Source: Bacteroidales bacterium (lineage in GTDB: Bacteria > Bacteroidota > Bacteroidia > Bacteroidales > UBA932). Taken from it: 64,000 nt of DNA. The stretch is from the NCBI GenBank assembly GCA_017535125.1, contig JAFXUS010000037.1, positions 1 through 64,000 of the forward strand. The letters are read 5' to 3'. The notes under the pieces are model-generated. The model made no database searches and had not been told where the DNA came from. It saw only the letters and a program-made list of their open reading frames with translations. This document shows, one piece after another, positions 1 through 8,894 of this stretch. Position 1 is the stretch's first letter; every line of letters begins with the position of its first letter. The translations under genes were made by a program, and so were the position numbers.

Positions 1-15
1 GGTCGGGGTTATTTT

Positions 16-1008
16 TTATAACGTCTGTCCTCCGATAAACTCCCTCATAATGGAAGTGGGAGGGATGGCGGCGATTTCCACCGGTTTGAGGGCCGTGACC
101 TTCGTCAGGAAGGACAGCAGGCTCTGCGCTTTCTCGTAAGCCGGCGAAGACTCGCTGATGCCGCAGAGGAGCGGCTCCGCATAGTATTTCAGCAGGGGGA
201 CGTCATACAGCGTCGAGGAGTTGAAGACGACGTTGGCGTTCTCCTCGAAGGGGAAGATGTTGCGCTTCTCGCCGCGGCGCACGGACGGCCAGCGGAGGAT
301 GTTGTCCTCCGGAGAAATGCCGCGGGTGCGGTTGTCGCGCACGATGCGGCGGAGCAGGCGCTTGTCCGTGGTGGAGCCGTGGTCCTTCTCGCCGCCCGGC
401 AGCGCGGACAGGGCGGAGATGTAGATGTTGAAGATGCGGTCGCGCGGCACGTCGGGCGTCAGGTCCGGGTTGAGGGCGTGGATGCCCTCCATGAAGAGGA
501 TGTCGCCCTCCTCCATCTTGAGGAAGTTGCCGTTGAAGACGCGGTGTCCCTCCTTGAAATCGAACTTCGGGATCTCGACCTCCTTGCCCGCCAGCAGGTC
601 GTTCAGCTGCTGGTTGAGGAAGGCGACGTCCATGGCGGCGAGCGCCTCGTAGTCGCGCTGGCCCTTCTCGTCGATCGGGGTGTCCTCGCGGTTCACGAAG
701 TAGTTGTCGAGCTCGATGACCTTGGGCTTGAGCCCCAGCACGCGGGCCTGCTGCGCGATGCGCAGCGAGGAACTGGTCTTGCCGCTGGAGGAAGGGCCGG
801 ACATCATCACGATGCGGCAACTGTGCCGTTTCCAGAAGATCTGGTCGGCCGCCTGCGCGTACTGGCGCTCCTGGCGCGCCTCGCAGAGGTTGATCAGCTC
901 GATGGCCTTGCCGGCCTCCAGGGTTTCATTGACTTTGTCGAGGGTGTCGATGCCGATGGCCTGGCACCACTCCTGATACTCCGCACGTGCGGCTTCAATC
1001 TTAGTCAT
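16..1008 (-). CDS. Uridine/nucleoside kinase (PRK/uridine kinase family), short form
   Basis: A cytoplasmic P-loop kinase expected to phosphorylate uridine or another nucleoside. The Walker A motif GPSSSGKT lies at about residues 71-78, followed by the acidic DNYF segment and a base/sugar-binding region typical of the phosphoribulokinase/uridine kinase fold. The protein has 330 residues. Bacteroidota relatives that I recall are often about 550 residues with an N-terminal TGS/threonyl-tRNA-synthetase-like half; only a short helical N-terminus of about 60 residues precedes the kinase domain here. Its ATG overlaps the uvrA stop in an ATGA arrangement, so it is translated as the second gene of a uvrA operon. 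The exact substrate is inferred, not seen. Confidence 0.85.
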   Translation of the reverse strand: MTKIEAARAEYQEWCQAIGIDTLDKVNETLEAGKAIELINLCEARQERQYAQAADQIFWKRHSCRIVMMSGPSSSGKTSSSLRIAQQARVLGLKPKVIELDNYFVNREDTPIDEKGQRDYEALAAMDVAFLNQQLNDLLAGKEVEIPKFDFKEGHRVFNGNFLKMEEGDILFMEGIHALNPDLTPDVPRDRIFNIYISALSALPGGEKDHGSTTDKRLLRRIVRDNRTRGISPEDNILRWPSVRRGEKRNIFPFEENANVVFNSSTLYDVPLLKYYAEPLLCGISESSPAYEKAQSLLSFLTKVTALKPVEIAAIPPTSIMREFIGGQTL

Positions 1009-3716
1009 AACAATTCTTTCAAAAAAGGCCCGGTGACCGACGCCGGGTCGGCGGCGATCTGTTCGGGCGTTCCGGTTGCAACGATTCGGCCACCGGCGGC
1101 ACCGCCGTCGGGGCCCATGTCTATGAGGTAATCGACGGACTTGAGCACGTCGAGATTATGTTCGATCACGATGACCGTATTTCCCTGGTCCACCAGGCGC
1201 TGCAGCACGCCCATCAGGACCTTGATATCCTCGAAATGCAGGCCCGTGGTGGGTTCGTCCAGCATATAGAGGGTGTTGCCGGTGGCCTTGCGGGCCAGTT
1301 CGGCGGCGAGCTTCATCCGCTGGCTCTCGCCGCCGGACAGGGTCACGGCGGACTGGCCGAGATGGACGTAGCCCAGGCCGACGTCCACGAGCGCCTTGAG
1401 TTTCGGGGCGATCTTGGGGTTGGCCTTGAAGAATTCGTACGCCTCGGAGATGGGCATCTCCAGCACGTCGTTGATGTTCTTGCCCTTGTACTTGACGGCC
1501 AGCGTATCTTCCTTGTAGCGCCGGCCGCCGCAGGCTTCGCAGCACACGTTCACGGACGGCAGGAAGTTCATCTCGATCACCTTGATGCCGGCGCCCTTGC
1601 ACTCCTCGCAGCGCCCGCCGGGGACGTTGAACGAGAAGCGGCCGGCCTTGAAGCCGCGTACCTTGGCGTCGGGCGTGTCCTCGAAGAGGGCCCGGATGTC
1701 GTTGAAGACACCGGTGAAGGTGGCCGGGTTGGAACGCGGCGTGCGCCCGATGGGGCTCTGGTCGATCTCGATGACCTTGTCGATATTGTCCACCCCCTCG
1801 ATGGAATCGTACGGGAGCGGTTTCTCCTTGAAATGGTAGAACTTGCCCTTAAGGATGGGCATGAGCGTCTCGTTGATGAGCGAGGACTTGCCGGAGCCGC
1901 TCACGCCACTGATGCCGATCATCAGGCCGAGCGGGAACTCCACGGTGAGGTTCTTGAGGTTATTGCCGCGGGCGCCGCGCAGGGTCAGGCTGAGCCCGTT
2001 GCCGTGGCGCCGTCCTGTCGGGACGGTGATGGGATTCGAGACGGGACGCGCGGGACCGCTGTAGCAGATGCGGCCGCCGCGCTCGCCGGCACCGGGCCCC
2101 ACGTCCACGATCCAGTCGGCCGCGCGCATGGTTTCTTCGTCGTGCTCCACGACGATGACCGTATTGCCCTCGTCGCGCAGCTTCTTCAGCGAGGCGAGCA
2201 GCTTGCGGTTGTCCCGCTGGTGCAGGCCGATGCTCGGCTCGTCGAGGATGTAGATCACGTTGACCAGCTTCGAGCCGATCTGCGTGGCCAGGCGGATGCG
2301 CTGCCCCTCGCCGCCGGAGAGCGAAGCCGTCGGGCGGTCGAGGCTGAGATAATCCAGGCCGACGTCCAGCAGGAACTGGACGCGGTCGGTGAGCTCCTTG
2401 AGGATGTCTCGCGCGATGGTGTTCTCGCGCTTGCCGATCTTGCCGGGCAACGAACGCAGCCAGGCGGCGAGATCGCCGATTTCCATGGCGCTGACCTCCG
2501 CGATGTCCTTGCCGTCGATGCGGAAGCAACGGACGTGCTGCCCCAGGCGCGTGCCGTGGCAGACCGGGCAGACGACCTTGTCTTCGACGTCGCCCGTGAT
2601 CCCTTCCCAGTTGACCATCTCCGTCTGCGGACCGTCGCCGACGCGGTAGAATTCGTCGGAGCCGTACACCAGCAGCGTCACGGCCTCGTCGGGCAGGGCG
2701 GCGATGGGCTCGTAGAGCGAGAAATTATGTTTGCGCGCCATGGCGCGGATGACTTCGAACTTGCGCCCGTCGCGGATACGGCCCAGCGGAGCGATGCCGC
2801 CGTCGGCGATGGACTTCCCGGGATCCGGGACGATGGTGTCCATGCTCACGTCCGGCACGGTACCGAGGCCCTTGCAGTGCGGGCAGTACCCCTCCGGGGA
2901 ATTGAAGGAGAACGTGTGCGGCGCCGGCTCCTGCAGGGAGATGCCGTTCTCGGGATCGACGAGATGCTTCGAATAATGATGCAGGGCGCCCGTCTCGTTG
3001 TCGAGCACCGCGAGCGAGCCCTTGCCCAGGCCGAGCGCCGAAGCGACCGAGGCGCGCACGCGCGTCTCGTCGCCCTCGCCGGGCTTGAGCTTGTCCACGA
3101 CGAGCTCGATGAAATGCGCTTTGTAGCGGTCCACCGCCTCGACGTCGTTCAGCTCGCAGATCTCGCCGTCGATGCGCACCTGCAGGAAGCCCTTCTTGCG
3201 GAGCGAGTCGAAGAGCTCGCGGTAGTGGCCCTTGCGGCCGCGCACCAGCGGCGCGAGCAGCAGGCATTTGCGGCCCTTGAACTCCTGCAGGATCAGGTCC
3301 ACGATCTGCGCGTCGGTGTAGCGTACCATCTCCTTGCCCGTCACGGGCGAATAGGCCGTGGAGGCGCGGGCGAACAGGAGGCGCAGGAAGTCGGAAATCT
3401 CCGTGATGGTGCCGACGGTGGAACGGGGGTTGCTGCCCGTGGTCTTCTGCTCGATGGCGATGATGGGGCTCAAGCCGTTCACGCTCTCGACTTCGGGCTT
3501 CTCCAGGATCCCCATGAAATGCTTGGCGTAGGGAGAGAGCGTGTTCATGTAGCGGCGCTGCCCCTCGGCATACAGCGTGTCGAAGGCCAGCGAGGATTTC
3601 CCGCTGCCGCTGATACCCGTGATCACGATGAACTTGCGGCGCGGCAGGTCCACGTCGACGTTCTGCAGATTATGGGCACGGGCGCCTCGGATTTCGATCT
3701 TGCTCTCTTTATCCAT
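1005..3716 (-). CDS. uvrA: Excinuclease ABC subunit A
   Basis: The DNA-damage recognition ATPase of nucleotide excision repair, acting with UvrB and UvrC. Two ABC modules are visible: Walker [10 protein letters not shown] near residue 35 with signature LSGGEGQRI, and a second Walker A ([10 protein letters not shown]) near residue 610 with signature LSGGESQRM. Zinc-binding Cys pairs (CPHC, CPVC, CEEC, CEAC) are present, including the long C-terminal zinc module that contacts DNA. The UvrB-interaction insert is present ([16 protein letters not shown] region), so this is not a UvrA2-type paralogue lacking that domain. At 903 residues it is slightly shorter than the E. coli protein (about 940). 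It is first in a two-gene unit with the nucleoside kinase and has its own -7 box. Confidence 0.95.
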   Translation of the reverse strand: MDKESKIEIRGARAHNLQNVDVDLPRRKFIVITGISGSGKSSLAFDTLYAEGQRRYMNTLSPYAKHFMGILEKPEVESVNGLSPIIAIEQKTTGSNPRSTVGTITEISDFLRLLFARASTAYSPVTGKEMVRYTDAQIVDLILQEFKGRKCLLLAPLVRGRKGHYRELFDSLRKKGFLQVRIDGEICELNDVEAVDRYKAHFIELVVDKLKPGEGDETRVRASVASALGLGKGSLAVLDNETGALHHYSKHLVDPENGISLQEPAPHTFSFNSPEGYCPHCKGLGTVPDVSMDTIVPDPGKSIADGGIAPLGRIRDGRKFEVIRAMARKHNFSLYEPIAALPDEAVTLLVYGSDEFYRVGDGPQTEMVNWEGITGDVEDKVVCPVCHGTRLGQHVRCFRIDGKDIAEVSAMEIGDLAAWLRSLPGKIGKRENTIARDILKELTDRVQFLLDVGLDYLSLDRPTASLSGGEGQRIRLATQIGSKLVNVIYILDEPSIGLHQRDNRKLLASLKKLRDEGNTVIVVEHDEETMRAADWIVDVGPGAGERGGRICYSGPARPVSNPITVPTGRRHGNGLSLTLRGARGNNLKNLTVEFPLGLMIGISGVSGSGKSSLINETLMPILKGKFYHFKEKPLPYDSIEGVDNIDKVIEIDQSPIGRTPRSNPATFTGVFNDIRALFEDTPDAKVRGFKAGRFSFNVPGGRCEECKGAGIKVIEMNFLPSVNVCCEACGGRRYKEDTLAVKYKGKNINDVLEMPISEAYEFFKANPKIAPKLKALVDVGLGYVHLGQSAVTLSGGESQRMKLAAELARKATGNTLYMLDEPTTGLHFEDIKVLMGVLQRLVDQGNTVIVIEHNLDVLKSVDYLIDMGPDGGAAGGRIVATGTPEQIAADPASVTGPFLKELL

Positions 3717-3726
3717 AAGAAGTAGC

Positions 3727-3734
3727 CAAAGTTA
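3727..3734 (-). promoter_or_regulatory. -7 promoter box TAACTTTG for uvrA
   Basis: On the minus strand this matches the Bacteroidota consensus TAnnTTTG exactly and ends 10 bases before the uvrA ATG. A TTTG that could serve as a -33 element lies 22 bases upstream of it. The box is one arm of a perfect 10-bp inverted repeat shared with the divergent promoter. Confidence 0.7.
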
Positions 3735-3747
3735 CGAATTTTATGGT

Positions 3748-3755
3748 TAACTTTG
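3748..3755 (+). promoter_or_regulatory. -7 promoter box TAACTTTG for the EamA transporter gene
   Basis: Exact match to TAnnTTTG, 19 bases before the start codon. It mirrors the uvrA box: gccaaagtta and taactttggc form a 10-bp perfect inverted repeat spanning 3725-3757, so the two divergent promoters lie back to back. Confidence 0.7.
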
Positions 3756-3774
3756 GCAAAATCTCGATTGTACT

Positions 3775-4623
3775 ATGTGGCTTTGGCTGTCCGTCGCATC
3801 CGCGTTGCTCCTTGGCGTCTATGACGTCGCCAAGAAGCAGGCGCTCAAGTACAACAGCGTTTACTGGATCCTGCTCTGCGCCACGGCACTGACCACGCTC
3901 TTCCTGTCGCCGTTCCTTTCCGCGCGTCCCATCACGGACCATTATCCGCTGATGTTCAAGGCCGTGCTGGTCTCGATTTCGTGGATTTCCGGCCTCAAGG
4001 CGATGGAGTGCCTGCCGCTGACGACGGTCAGCACGATCAAGGCCTCCCGGCCGATGTTCGTGGTCATCTTCTCCATCATCCTGTTCGGTGAACGGCTCAA
4101 CCTCCAGCAGTGGCTGGGCGTGGCCGTCGTGATGGCCGCCCTGTTCCTGAGTTCCCGGTCTTCCCACCACGACACCGACAAGATGACCTCTGCGAAAGGC
4201 ATCCTGTTCATGGCCTTCTCCGTCTTCTCGGGCGCAGCCAGCGCGCTATGGGACAAGATGATCCTGCAGCGGCTGGAGCCGCTTTTCGTCCAGAGCTGGA
4301 CCAACCTGTACATCACCGTCATTTTGGCCATCGTGCTGCTCCTCCAATACCTGGTGAGGCGGGATCATTTCAAGCCGCTGTCCTGGGACTGGCGGATCCT
4401 GCTGATCGCGGTGTTCATCACCGTGTCGGACGCCCTGTATTTCTTCGCTGTCAAACAGCCGGACGCGCTGCTTTCCATCATCTCCATGATTCGCCGCACC
4501 TCCGTGGTCATCACCTTCCTGGGCGGTGTCCTGGTCCTGAAGGAAGGCCATGTACGCGACAAGGCGCTGGTCCTCGTCATGATGCTGGTCGGCGTGGCAC
4601 TGTTGTTGTCCGGTTCGGCTTAA
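3775..4623 (+). CDS. EamA/DMT-family inner-membrane transporter
   Basis: A predicted drug/metabolite-transporter-family permease of 282 residues. The hydrophobicity pattern fits ten membrane helices in two EamA repeats. The first repeat ends with the usual LFGERLNLQQWLGVAVV segment (about residues 103-120) and the second with an equivalent VLKEGHVRDKALVLVMMLVG segment. The substrate cannot be told from sequence. It is divergent from uvrA and followed 13 bases later by the S41 protease on the same strand. Confidence 0.85.
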   Translation: MWLWLSVASALLLGVYDVAKKQALKYNSVYWILLCATALTTLFLSPFLSARPITDHYPLMFKAVLVSISWISGLKAMECLPLTTVSTIKASRPMFVVIFSIILFGERLNLQQWLGVAVVMAALFLSSRSSHHDTDKMTSAKGILFMAFSVFSGAASALWDKMILQRLEPLFVQSWTNLYITVILAIVLLLQYLVRRDHFKPLSWDWRILLIAVFITVSDALYFFAVKQPDALLSIISMIRRTSVVITFLGGVLVLKEGHVRDKALVLVMMLVGVALLLSGSA

Positions 4624-4636
4624 TTGCTTTTTGTTT

Positions 4637-6250
4637 ATGAAACGTCTTCTCATTTTCATACTGCTCGGCGTCACTGTGTGCGCCGGCGCCCAGTCCCCCC
4701 GTTTCAAGCTCGGCAAGTGGACCGAGATCCAGACCGCCATCCTGCAGGAGCTGAACCGTTCCTACGTGGACTCGCTGCCCGTCGACCGCATCGAGCGGCG
4801 CGGCATCGACGCGATGCTCGCCGACCTGGATCCGTACACGGTCTATATCCCCGAGGAGGAGAATGAGAACCTCCAGATGATGATCCACCGCACCTACGGT
4901 GGCATCGGCGCTGTGATCTACAAGCCCGACCTGCAGGGAAACGTCATCATCACCGAGCCCTATGCCGGCTCGCCGGCCTCGAAGTATGGCCTGGTGTGCG
5001 GCGACGAGATCATGGCCATCGACGGCGAGTCCGTCGTGGGCCTCAATTCCCAGCAGTGCAGTGAGAAAATGCGCGGCGAGCCGGGCACGCAGGTGGCCTT
5101 CCACGTCAAGAAGTTGCGCAGCGGCGAGATCGTGGACATCATCGTCACGCGCGAACGCATCAAGATCGATGACATCGAATACGCCGGGATGCTGGACGGA
5201 GGCATGGGCTATGTGTCCCAGACCGGTTTCTCCGACGGTGTCGGAAACGATTTCCGCGACAAGGTCGCGGCGCTCAAGAAGCAGGGAATGAAGCTGCTGG
5301 TCCTGGACCTCCGGGGCAATGGCGGCGGACTTATGAACGAGGCCGTCGAGATCGTATCGGCGCTGGTGCCGAAAGGCTCCGTCGTGGTCTCCGCGCAGGG
5401 GCGAGAGAACGGCGCGAGCTACACCCTCCGGACGACTAAGGACCCTATTGATACGAAGATTCCCGTGATCGTGCTGGTGGATTCCGGCTCCGCTTCCGCT
5501 TCTGAAATCGTGGCGGGCGCGCTGCAGGACATGGACCGCGCGACCATCATGGGCGAGCGCACCTTCGGCAAAGGCCTCGTGCAGAGCATCCGTTCGCTGC
5601 CGTACGGCGGCGAGCTCAAGGTGACGACCGCCAAATACTACACGCCCTCCGGCCGCTGCGTGCAGGCTATCGATTACGCCCAGCGGCGCGAGGACGGCAG
5701 CGTGGCGCACATCCCCGATTCGCTGACGCATGAATTCAAGACCGCCCACGGCCGAACGGTGCGCGACGGTGGCGGTATCACGCCCGACGTCAAGCTGGAC
5801 TTCCGGGAATACAGCCGCCTGACCTATTCTCTCGTGACCTACGGCATCGTGGAGCAGTACGCGCTCGAGTATGTGCGCGGCCATGAGAGCATTCCCGCCG
5901 TGGAGGACTTCCTCCTCTCGGACGCCGACTACGAGGCGTTCATCGAGTACGCCAAGGGCAAGGAGTTCGACTACCGCTCCTCGGCAAAGACCTATTTCGA
6001 CCGGGTGAAGGAAGAGCTCAGGCGGGACGGCCTCGACGAGGCGATGAAGGACGAACTGGATGCCCTGGAGAAATCCCTGAACATGGAGAAGGAGGATTTC
6101 CTGCGGCTCAAGAAGGACGAGATCGTACCTTTCATCGAGGAGGAGATCGCCGTTCGCTACTATTTCCAGGAAGCCGGCGTGAAGATACGCATCCGGCATG
6201 ACGACGCCCTCCGCCAGGCCCTGGCGGCCGAGCGGATCAAGCAGTACTGA
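4637..6250 (+). CDS. S41 family C-terminal processing peptidase
   Basis: A periplasmic serine protease of the CtpA/Prc family. The ATG at 4637 gives a signal peptide (MKRLLIFILLGVTVCAGAQ). A PDZ domain covers roughly residues 75-155, then the S41 catalytic core. The likely nucleophile is Ser287 in GSASASE and the general base Lys312 in FGKG, a 25-residue spacing like that of the plant D1 protease. The C-terminal 150 residues are charged and helical, as in Bacteroidota homologues. A TTG six bases upstream in frame could also be read as a start, but the ATG gives the better signal peptide. The stop overlaps the recO start (TGATG), implying coupled translation. Confidence 0.92.
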   Translation: MKRLLIFILLGVTVCAGAQSPRFKLGKWTEIQTAILQELNRSYVDSLPVDRIERRGIDAMLADLDPYTVYIPEEENENLQMMIHRTYGGIGAVIYKPDLQGNVIITEPYAGSPASKYGLVCGDEIMAIDGESVVGLNSQQCSEKMRGEPGTQVAFHVKKLRSGEIVDIIVTRERIKIDDIEYAGMLDGGMGYVSQTGFSDGVGNDFRDKVAALKKQGMKLLVLDLRGNGGGLMNEAVEIVSALVPKGSVVVSAQGRENGASYTLRTTKDPIDTKIPVIVLVDSGSASASEIVAGALQDMDRATIMGERTFGKGLVQSIRSLPYGGELKVTTAKYYTPSGRCVQAIDYAQRREDGSVAHIPDSLTHEFKTAHGRTVRDGGGITPDVKLDFREYSRLTYSLVTYGIVEQYALEYVRGHESIPAVEDFLLSDADYEAFIEYAKGKEFDYRSSAKTYFDRVKEELRRDGLDEAMKDELDALEKSLNMEKEDFLRLKKDEIVPFIEEEIAVRYYFQEAGVKIRIRHDDALRQALAAERIKQY

Positions 6251-6900
6251 TGGACCACCACTCCCGGCTCATCATCCTGAATACCACGAAGGTCGGGGAA
6301 CGCTCCCTGGTCCTGCACGCCCTCAGTCCCGACTGGGGGCGCCGCAGTTTCATCGCATCCGTCCCCAAGGGCGGCGGCATGGCGCTCTTCCAGCCGCTGA
6401 GCGTGCTGGACGCCGAGGTCAAGGAGAATCCGCGTTCCGAGCTCTGGCGCGTGCACGCCCTCTCGGCGAGCCATCCCCTGACGGGCATCCGCACCAGCGC
6501 CGCCAAGAACGCCATGACGCTCTTCATGAGCGAGGTGCTTTACCGGACCATCCGGGACGGCGCCCGCGAAGAGGGGCTCTTCGAATGGTGCGAGCGCTCC
6601 ATCCTGACGCTGGACGCGCTCGAGGGCGATTACGCCAACTACCACCTCCGGTTCCTGCTGGAATTCGCCGCGGCGCTCGGCTTCTCCCCCTCGCTCGACG
6701 ACCTGATGCCCTTCGCCGGCGAGCACCTGCGCGAGCTCAAGGCGCTGCTCCAGTCCGACTTCGGCGCCTGCATGCTGATTCCCCTGAGCGGCGAGACCCG
6801 CAGCGAGATCGCGGAGATTCTGCTCCGCTACCTCGGCCACCATACAGAAACCCGCATCGAGGCACGCTCGATACGGGTATTACGGGAGCTGTTCCGATAA
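6250..6900 (+). CDS. recO: DNA repair protein RecO
   Basis: A recombination mediator that works with RecF/RecR to load RecA on SSB-coated DNA. The N-terminal OB-fold is recognisable (ILNTTKVGERSLVLHALS then WGRRSFIASVPKG), followed by the helical domain. At 216 residues it is near the short Bacteroidota form, and no four-cysteine zinc motif is visible. It overlaps the upstream protease by one base and converges on the small export protein gene with a single base between the stops. Confidence 0.88.
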   Translation: MDHHSRLIILNTTKVGERSLVLHALSPDWGRRSFIASVPKGGGMALFQPLSVLDAEVKENPRSELWRVHALSASHPLTGIRTSAAKNAMTLFMSEVLYRTIRDGAREEGLFEWCERSILTLDALEGDYANYHLRFLLEFAAALGFSPSLDDLMPFAGEHLRELKALLQSDFGACMLIPLSGETRSEIAEILLRYLGHHTETRIEARSIRVLRELFR

Positions 6901-6901
6901 T

Positions 6902-7375
6902 TTATTTTGCCAGGCTGATTGCGCCGAAGACGCCGAGGCTGGCGAGCAGCATGATGGCGGCGGCGAGCAGCAGCCCGATGAAGACGAAGAGCATGCTCTT
7001 CTTGAAATCCATGTTCAGGATGCTCGCGGCGAGGGTGCCGGTCCAGGCGCCCGTGCCGGGGAGCGGAATGCCGACGAAGAGCAGCAGGGCCACGTAGAGA
7101 CCCTTTCCGGCCTTGGCTTCCAGCTTACGGCCGCCTTTCTCGCCCTTCTCCAGGCACCAGGTGAAGAACCCGCCGATATATTTCTTATCCTTGCCCCACT
7201 CGAGCACCTTGCGGGCGAAAAGGAAAATGAACGGCACGGGGACCATATTGCCCACCAGCGCCACGATCAGCGAAGGCACCAGCGGCAGGCCGAAACCCAC
7301 GGCGTACGGAATGGCCCCGCGGAGTTCGATCAGCGGCACCATCGATATCAAGAAAACGATTATGTATTTCTTCAT
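6902..7375 (-). CDS. Small multidrug export protein family (COG2426) membrane protein
   Basis: A 157-residue inner-membrane protein with about four hydrophobic helices. The N-terminus MVPLIELRGAIPYAVGFGLP and the GIPLPGTGAWTGTLAA motif are hallmarks of the Sm_multidrug_ex (COG2426) family. Despite the family name, transport function is not well established. It is the last gene of a three-gene unit with the DUF6913-like protein and adenosine kinase, overlapping the former by 4 bases. Confidence 0.8.
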   Translation of the reverse strand: MKKYIIVFLISMVPLIELRGAIPYAVGFGLPLVPSLIVALVGNMVPVPFIFLFARKVLEWGKDKKYIGGFFTWCLEKGEKGGRKLEAKAGKGLYVALLLFVGIPLPGTGAWTGTLAASILNMDFKKSMLFVFIGLLLAAAIMLLASLGVFGAISLAK

Positions 7376-7857
7376 CGGATCTTGTTGAGATAATCTTTGA
7401 TGGCGGAGAAGGCCGCCAGCTGGCTGGATTCGCCATTCTCCGGCACGGCCACCACCAGGTCGAACACGTCACCCGGCAACTGGCAGCGCCCTACCTTGAA
7501 AATGGCCGTACTGCAGCGGGCTTCATACTCCGCGGCAAAGTTTTCCGGCGACGCAGCCAGCGAAATGAAGAGATCATCCTGTCGGGATTCGTGGGAGCCG
7601 CGCACCCGCTTCTTGAGAAATCCCCGCCAGTTGACGTCCCGTTTCGCCGGGCACAGGATCAGGACAGGAATTCCCTGATAATCAAAAAACTGTTGTACCG
7701 CCCGGCAGACGCGCTCGGGATCCTCGTCCGGCACCGTCGTATCCACGAACACCTTTGCAACGCGCACCTTTGCCAGCGGCAGGAGTTTCGTCGGGACCGT
7801 ACTGCGGCCCCGCCGCAACGCCATCCAGCGGCAGAAGGAGACGAGGGGATTTTTCAT
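7372..7857 (-). CDS. DUF6913-like conserved protein of unknown function
   Basis: A 161-residue soluble protein without signal peptide or membrane helices. It alternates hydrophobic strands (AKVRVAKVFVD, PVLILCPAK, VFDLVVAVP) and helices, suggesting a small alpha/beta fold. It resembles a Bacteroidota-restricted family I recall as DUF6913; this match is from memory and only moderately certain. It is sandwiched with 4-base ATGA-type overlaps between adenosine kinase and the COG2426 protein. No catalytic motif is evident. Confidence 0.65.
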   Translation of the reverse strand: MKNPLVSFCRWMALRRGRSTVPTKLLPLAKVRVAKVFVDTTVPDEDPERVCRAVQQFFDYQGIPVLILCPAKRDVNWRGFLKKRVRGSHESRQDDLFISLAASPENFAAEYEARCSTAIFKVGRCQLPGDVFDLVVAVPENGESSQLAAFSAIKDYLNKIR

Positions 7858-8852
7858 GCGCCGAGGGAGTCTGTCAGTTGCCGGATTTCCTGTTTGGCGA
7901 CCCGCCAGCGGGGAATGTCGATCTTGGTGCCGATCACCTCCACCACCTTGGCGGCGATGATGGAACCGATCTCGCCGCAGGCTTTGAGCGGCAGTCCCTG
8001 CGCATCGGCGTACAGGAAGCCGGCGGCATAGGTATCGCCGGCGCCCGTGGCGTCCACGGGGTCGGCCGGCCAGGGTTCGACGAACTGGACTTCGTCGCCC
8101 CGCTTCAGCCAGCTGCCCGCCTTGCCCACCTTCACGATGGCCGTGCTGCTGATCTGCGCAAGCACGTCCAGCGCTGCGCGCGGATCGGTCAGGCCAGTGA
8201 AGGCGCGGGCCTCGGTCTCATTGGCAAACACGATATCGACATATTTTTCCACGATGTCGTGCAGGAAAGTGAGGTTCGACTCCACGACGTTGTAGGACGC
8301 CAGATCCAGGGAGATGGTGCAACCGGCCGCACGGGCCAGTTCGACCGCCCGGCGCACCAGGTCCTGGTTCTGCACCAGGTAGCCTTCGATATGGAAATAG
8401 TCGTAGCCTTCGAACCACTCCGGCTGCAGGTCCTCGGGCACGAGGTCCAGCGCGGCGCCAAGGTACACGGCAAAGGTCCGTTCAGCGTTGCCGCCGCTCA
8501 CGAACACCATCGAGCGGCCGCTTGCATGCACGCTCGTCAGCAGGCGCGTCTGCACCCCGTACTGCTCCTGGTCGCTCTTGAAGAGCAGGCCGAGCTCGTC
8601 GTTGCCGATCTTGCCGATAAAGCCGGACGGCATCCCGAGGATGGCGGTGCAGGAGATGGTATTGGCGGCCGAGCCGCCGGCCACGTATTTCACGCCCAGA
8701 GGCTTGAGCGCCTGCCAGATGCTGTCGCCCGTCTCCGCGTCCACGTGCTGCATGCTGCCCTTCGGGAGATGGAACTCCGCCAGCAGGGAATCATCCGGCA
8801 GGACGGCCAGGATGTCCGTCAGTGCATTTCCAATTCCAAGAATCGATTTCAT
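7854..8852 (-). CDS. PfkB-family carbohydrate kinase, probable adenosine kinase
   Basis: A ribokinase-fold sugar/nucleoside kinase of 332 residues. The substrate-binding GGSAANT motif lies near residue 60, and the C-terminal PfkB signature with catalytic Asp (DATGAGDTYAAGF) near residues 265-280. The N-terminus GIGNALTDILA and overall layout fit the adenosine-kinase-like clade that converts adenosine to AMP, but substrate is inferred. It is the first gene of a three-gene unit; its -7 box ends only six bases before the ATG. Confidence 0.88.
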   Translation of the reverse strand: MKSILGIGNALTDILAVLPDDSLLAEFHLPKGSMQHVDAETGDSIWQALKPLGVKYVAGGSAANTISCTAILGMPSGFIGKIGNDELGLLFKSDQEQYGVQTRLLTSVHASGRSMVFVSGGNAERTFAVYLGAALDLVPEDLQPEWFEGYDYFHIEGYLVQNQDLVRRAVELARAAGCTISLDLASYNVVESNLTFLHDIVEKYVDIVFANETEARAFTGLTDPRAALDVLAQISSTAIVKVGKAGSWLKRGDEVQFVEPWPADPVDATGAGDTYAAGFLYADAQGLPLKACGEIGSIIAAKVVEVIGTKIDIPRWRVAKQEIRQLTDSLGA

Positions 8853-8858
8853 AGATTA

Positions 8859-8866
8859 CAAAAATA
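8859..8866 (-). promoter_or_regulatory. -7 promoter box TATTTTTG, six bases before adenosine kinase ATG
   Basis: Minus-strand match to TAnnTTTG. Only six bases separate it from the start codon, so transcription would begin at or next to the ATG (leaderless or nearly so). Confidence 0.6.
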
Positions 8867-8880
8867 ACATAAATTAATCG

Positions 8881-8888
8881 TAAATTTG
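8881..8888 (+). promoter_or_regulatory. -7 promoter box TAAATTTG, six bases before the LPG-synthase-like gene
   Basis: Plus-strand match to TAnnTTTG with a six-base gap to the ATG at 8895, mirroring the divergent adenosine kinase promoter. The G of this box belongs to an in-frame TTG upstream of the ATG; because the box overlaps it, that TTG is unlikely to be the start. Confidence 0.6.
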
Positions 8889-8894
8889 CAGGCG

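Noticed and set aside
1158..3725. An 855-codon plus-strand frame opposite uvrA
   Set aside because: Same shadow effect; uvrA on the minus strand has full motif support and a promoter.
3726..4170. A minus-strand frame of about 150 codons within the EamA transporter gene
   Set aside because: It is His/Gln/Glu-rich, typical of the complement of a membrane-protein gene, with no initiation signal.
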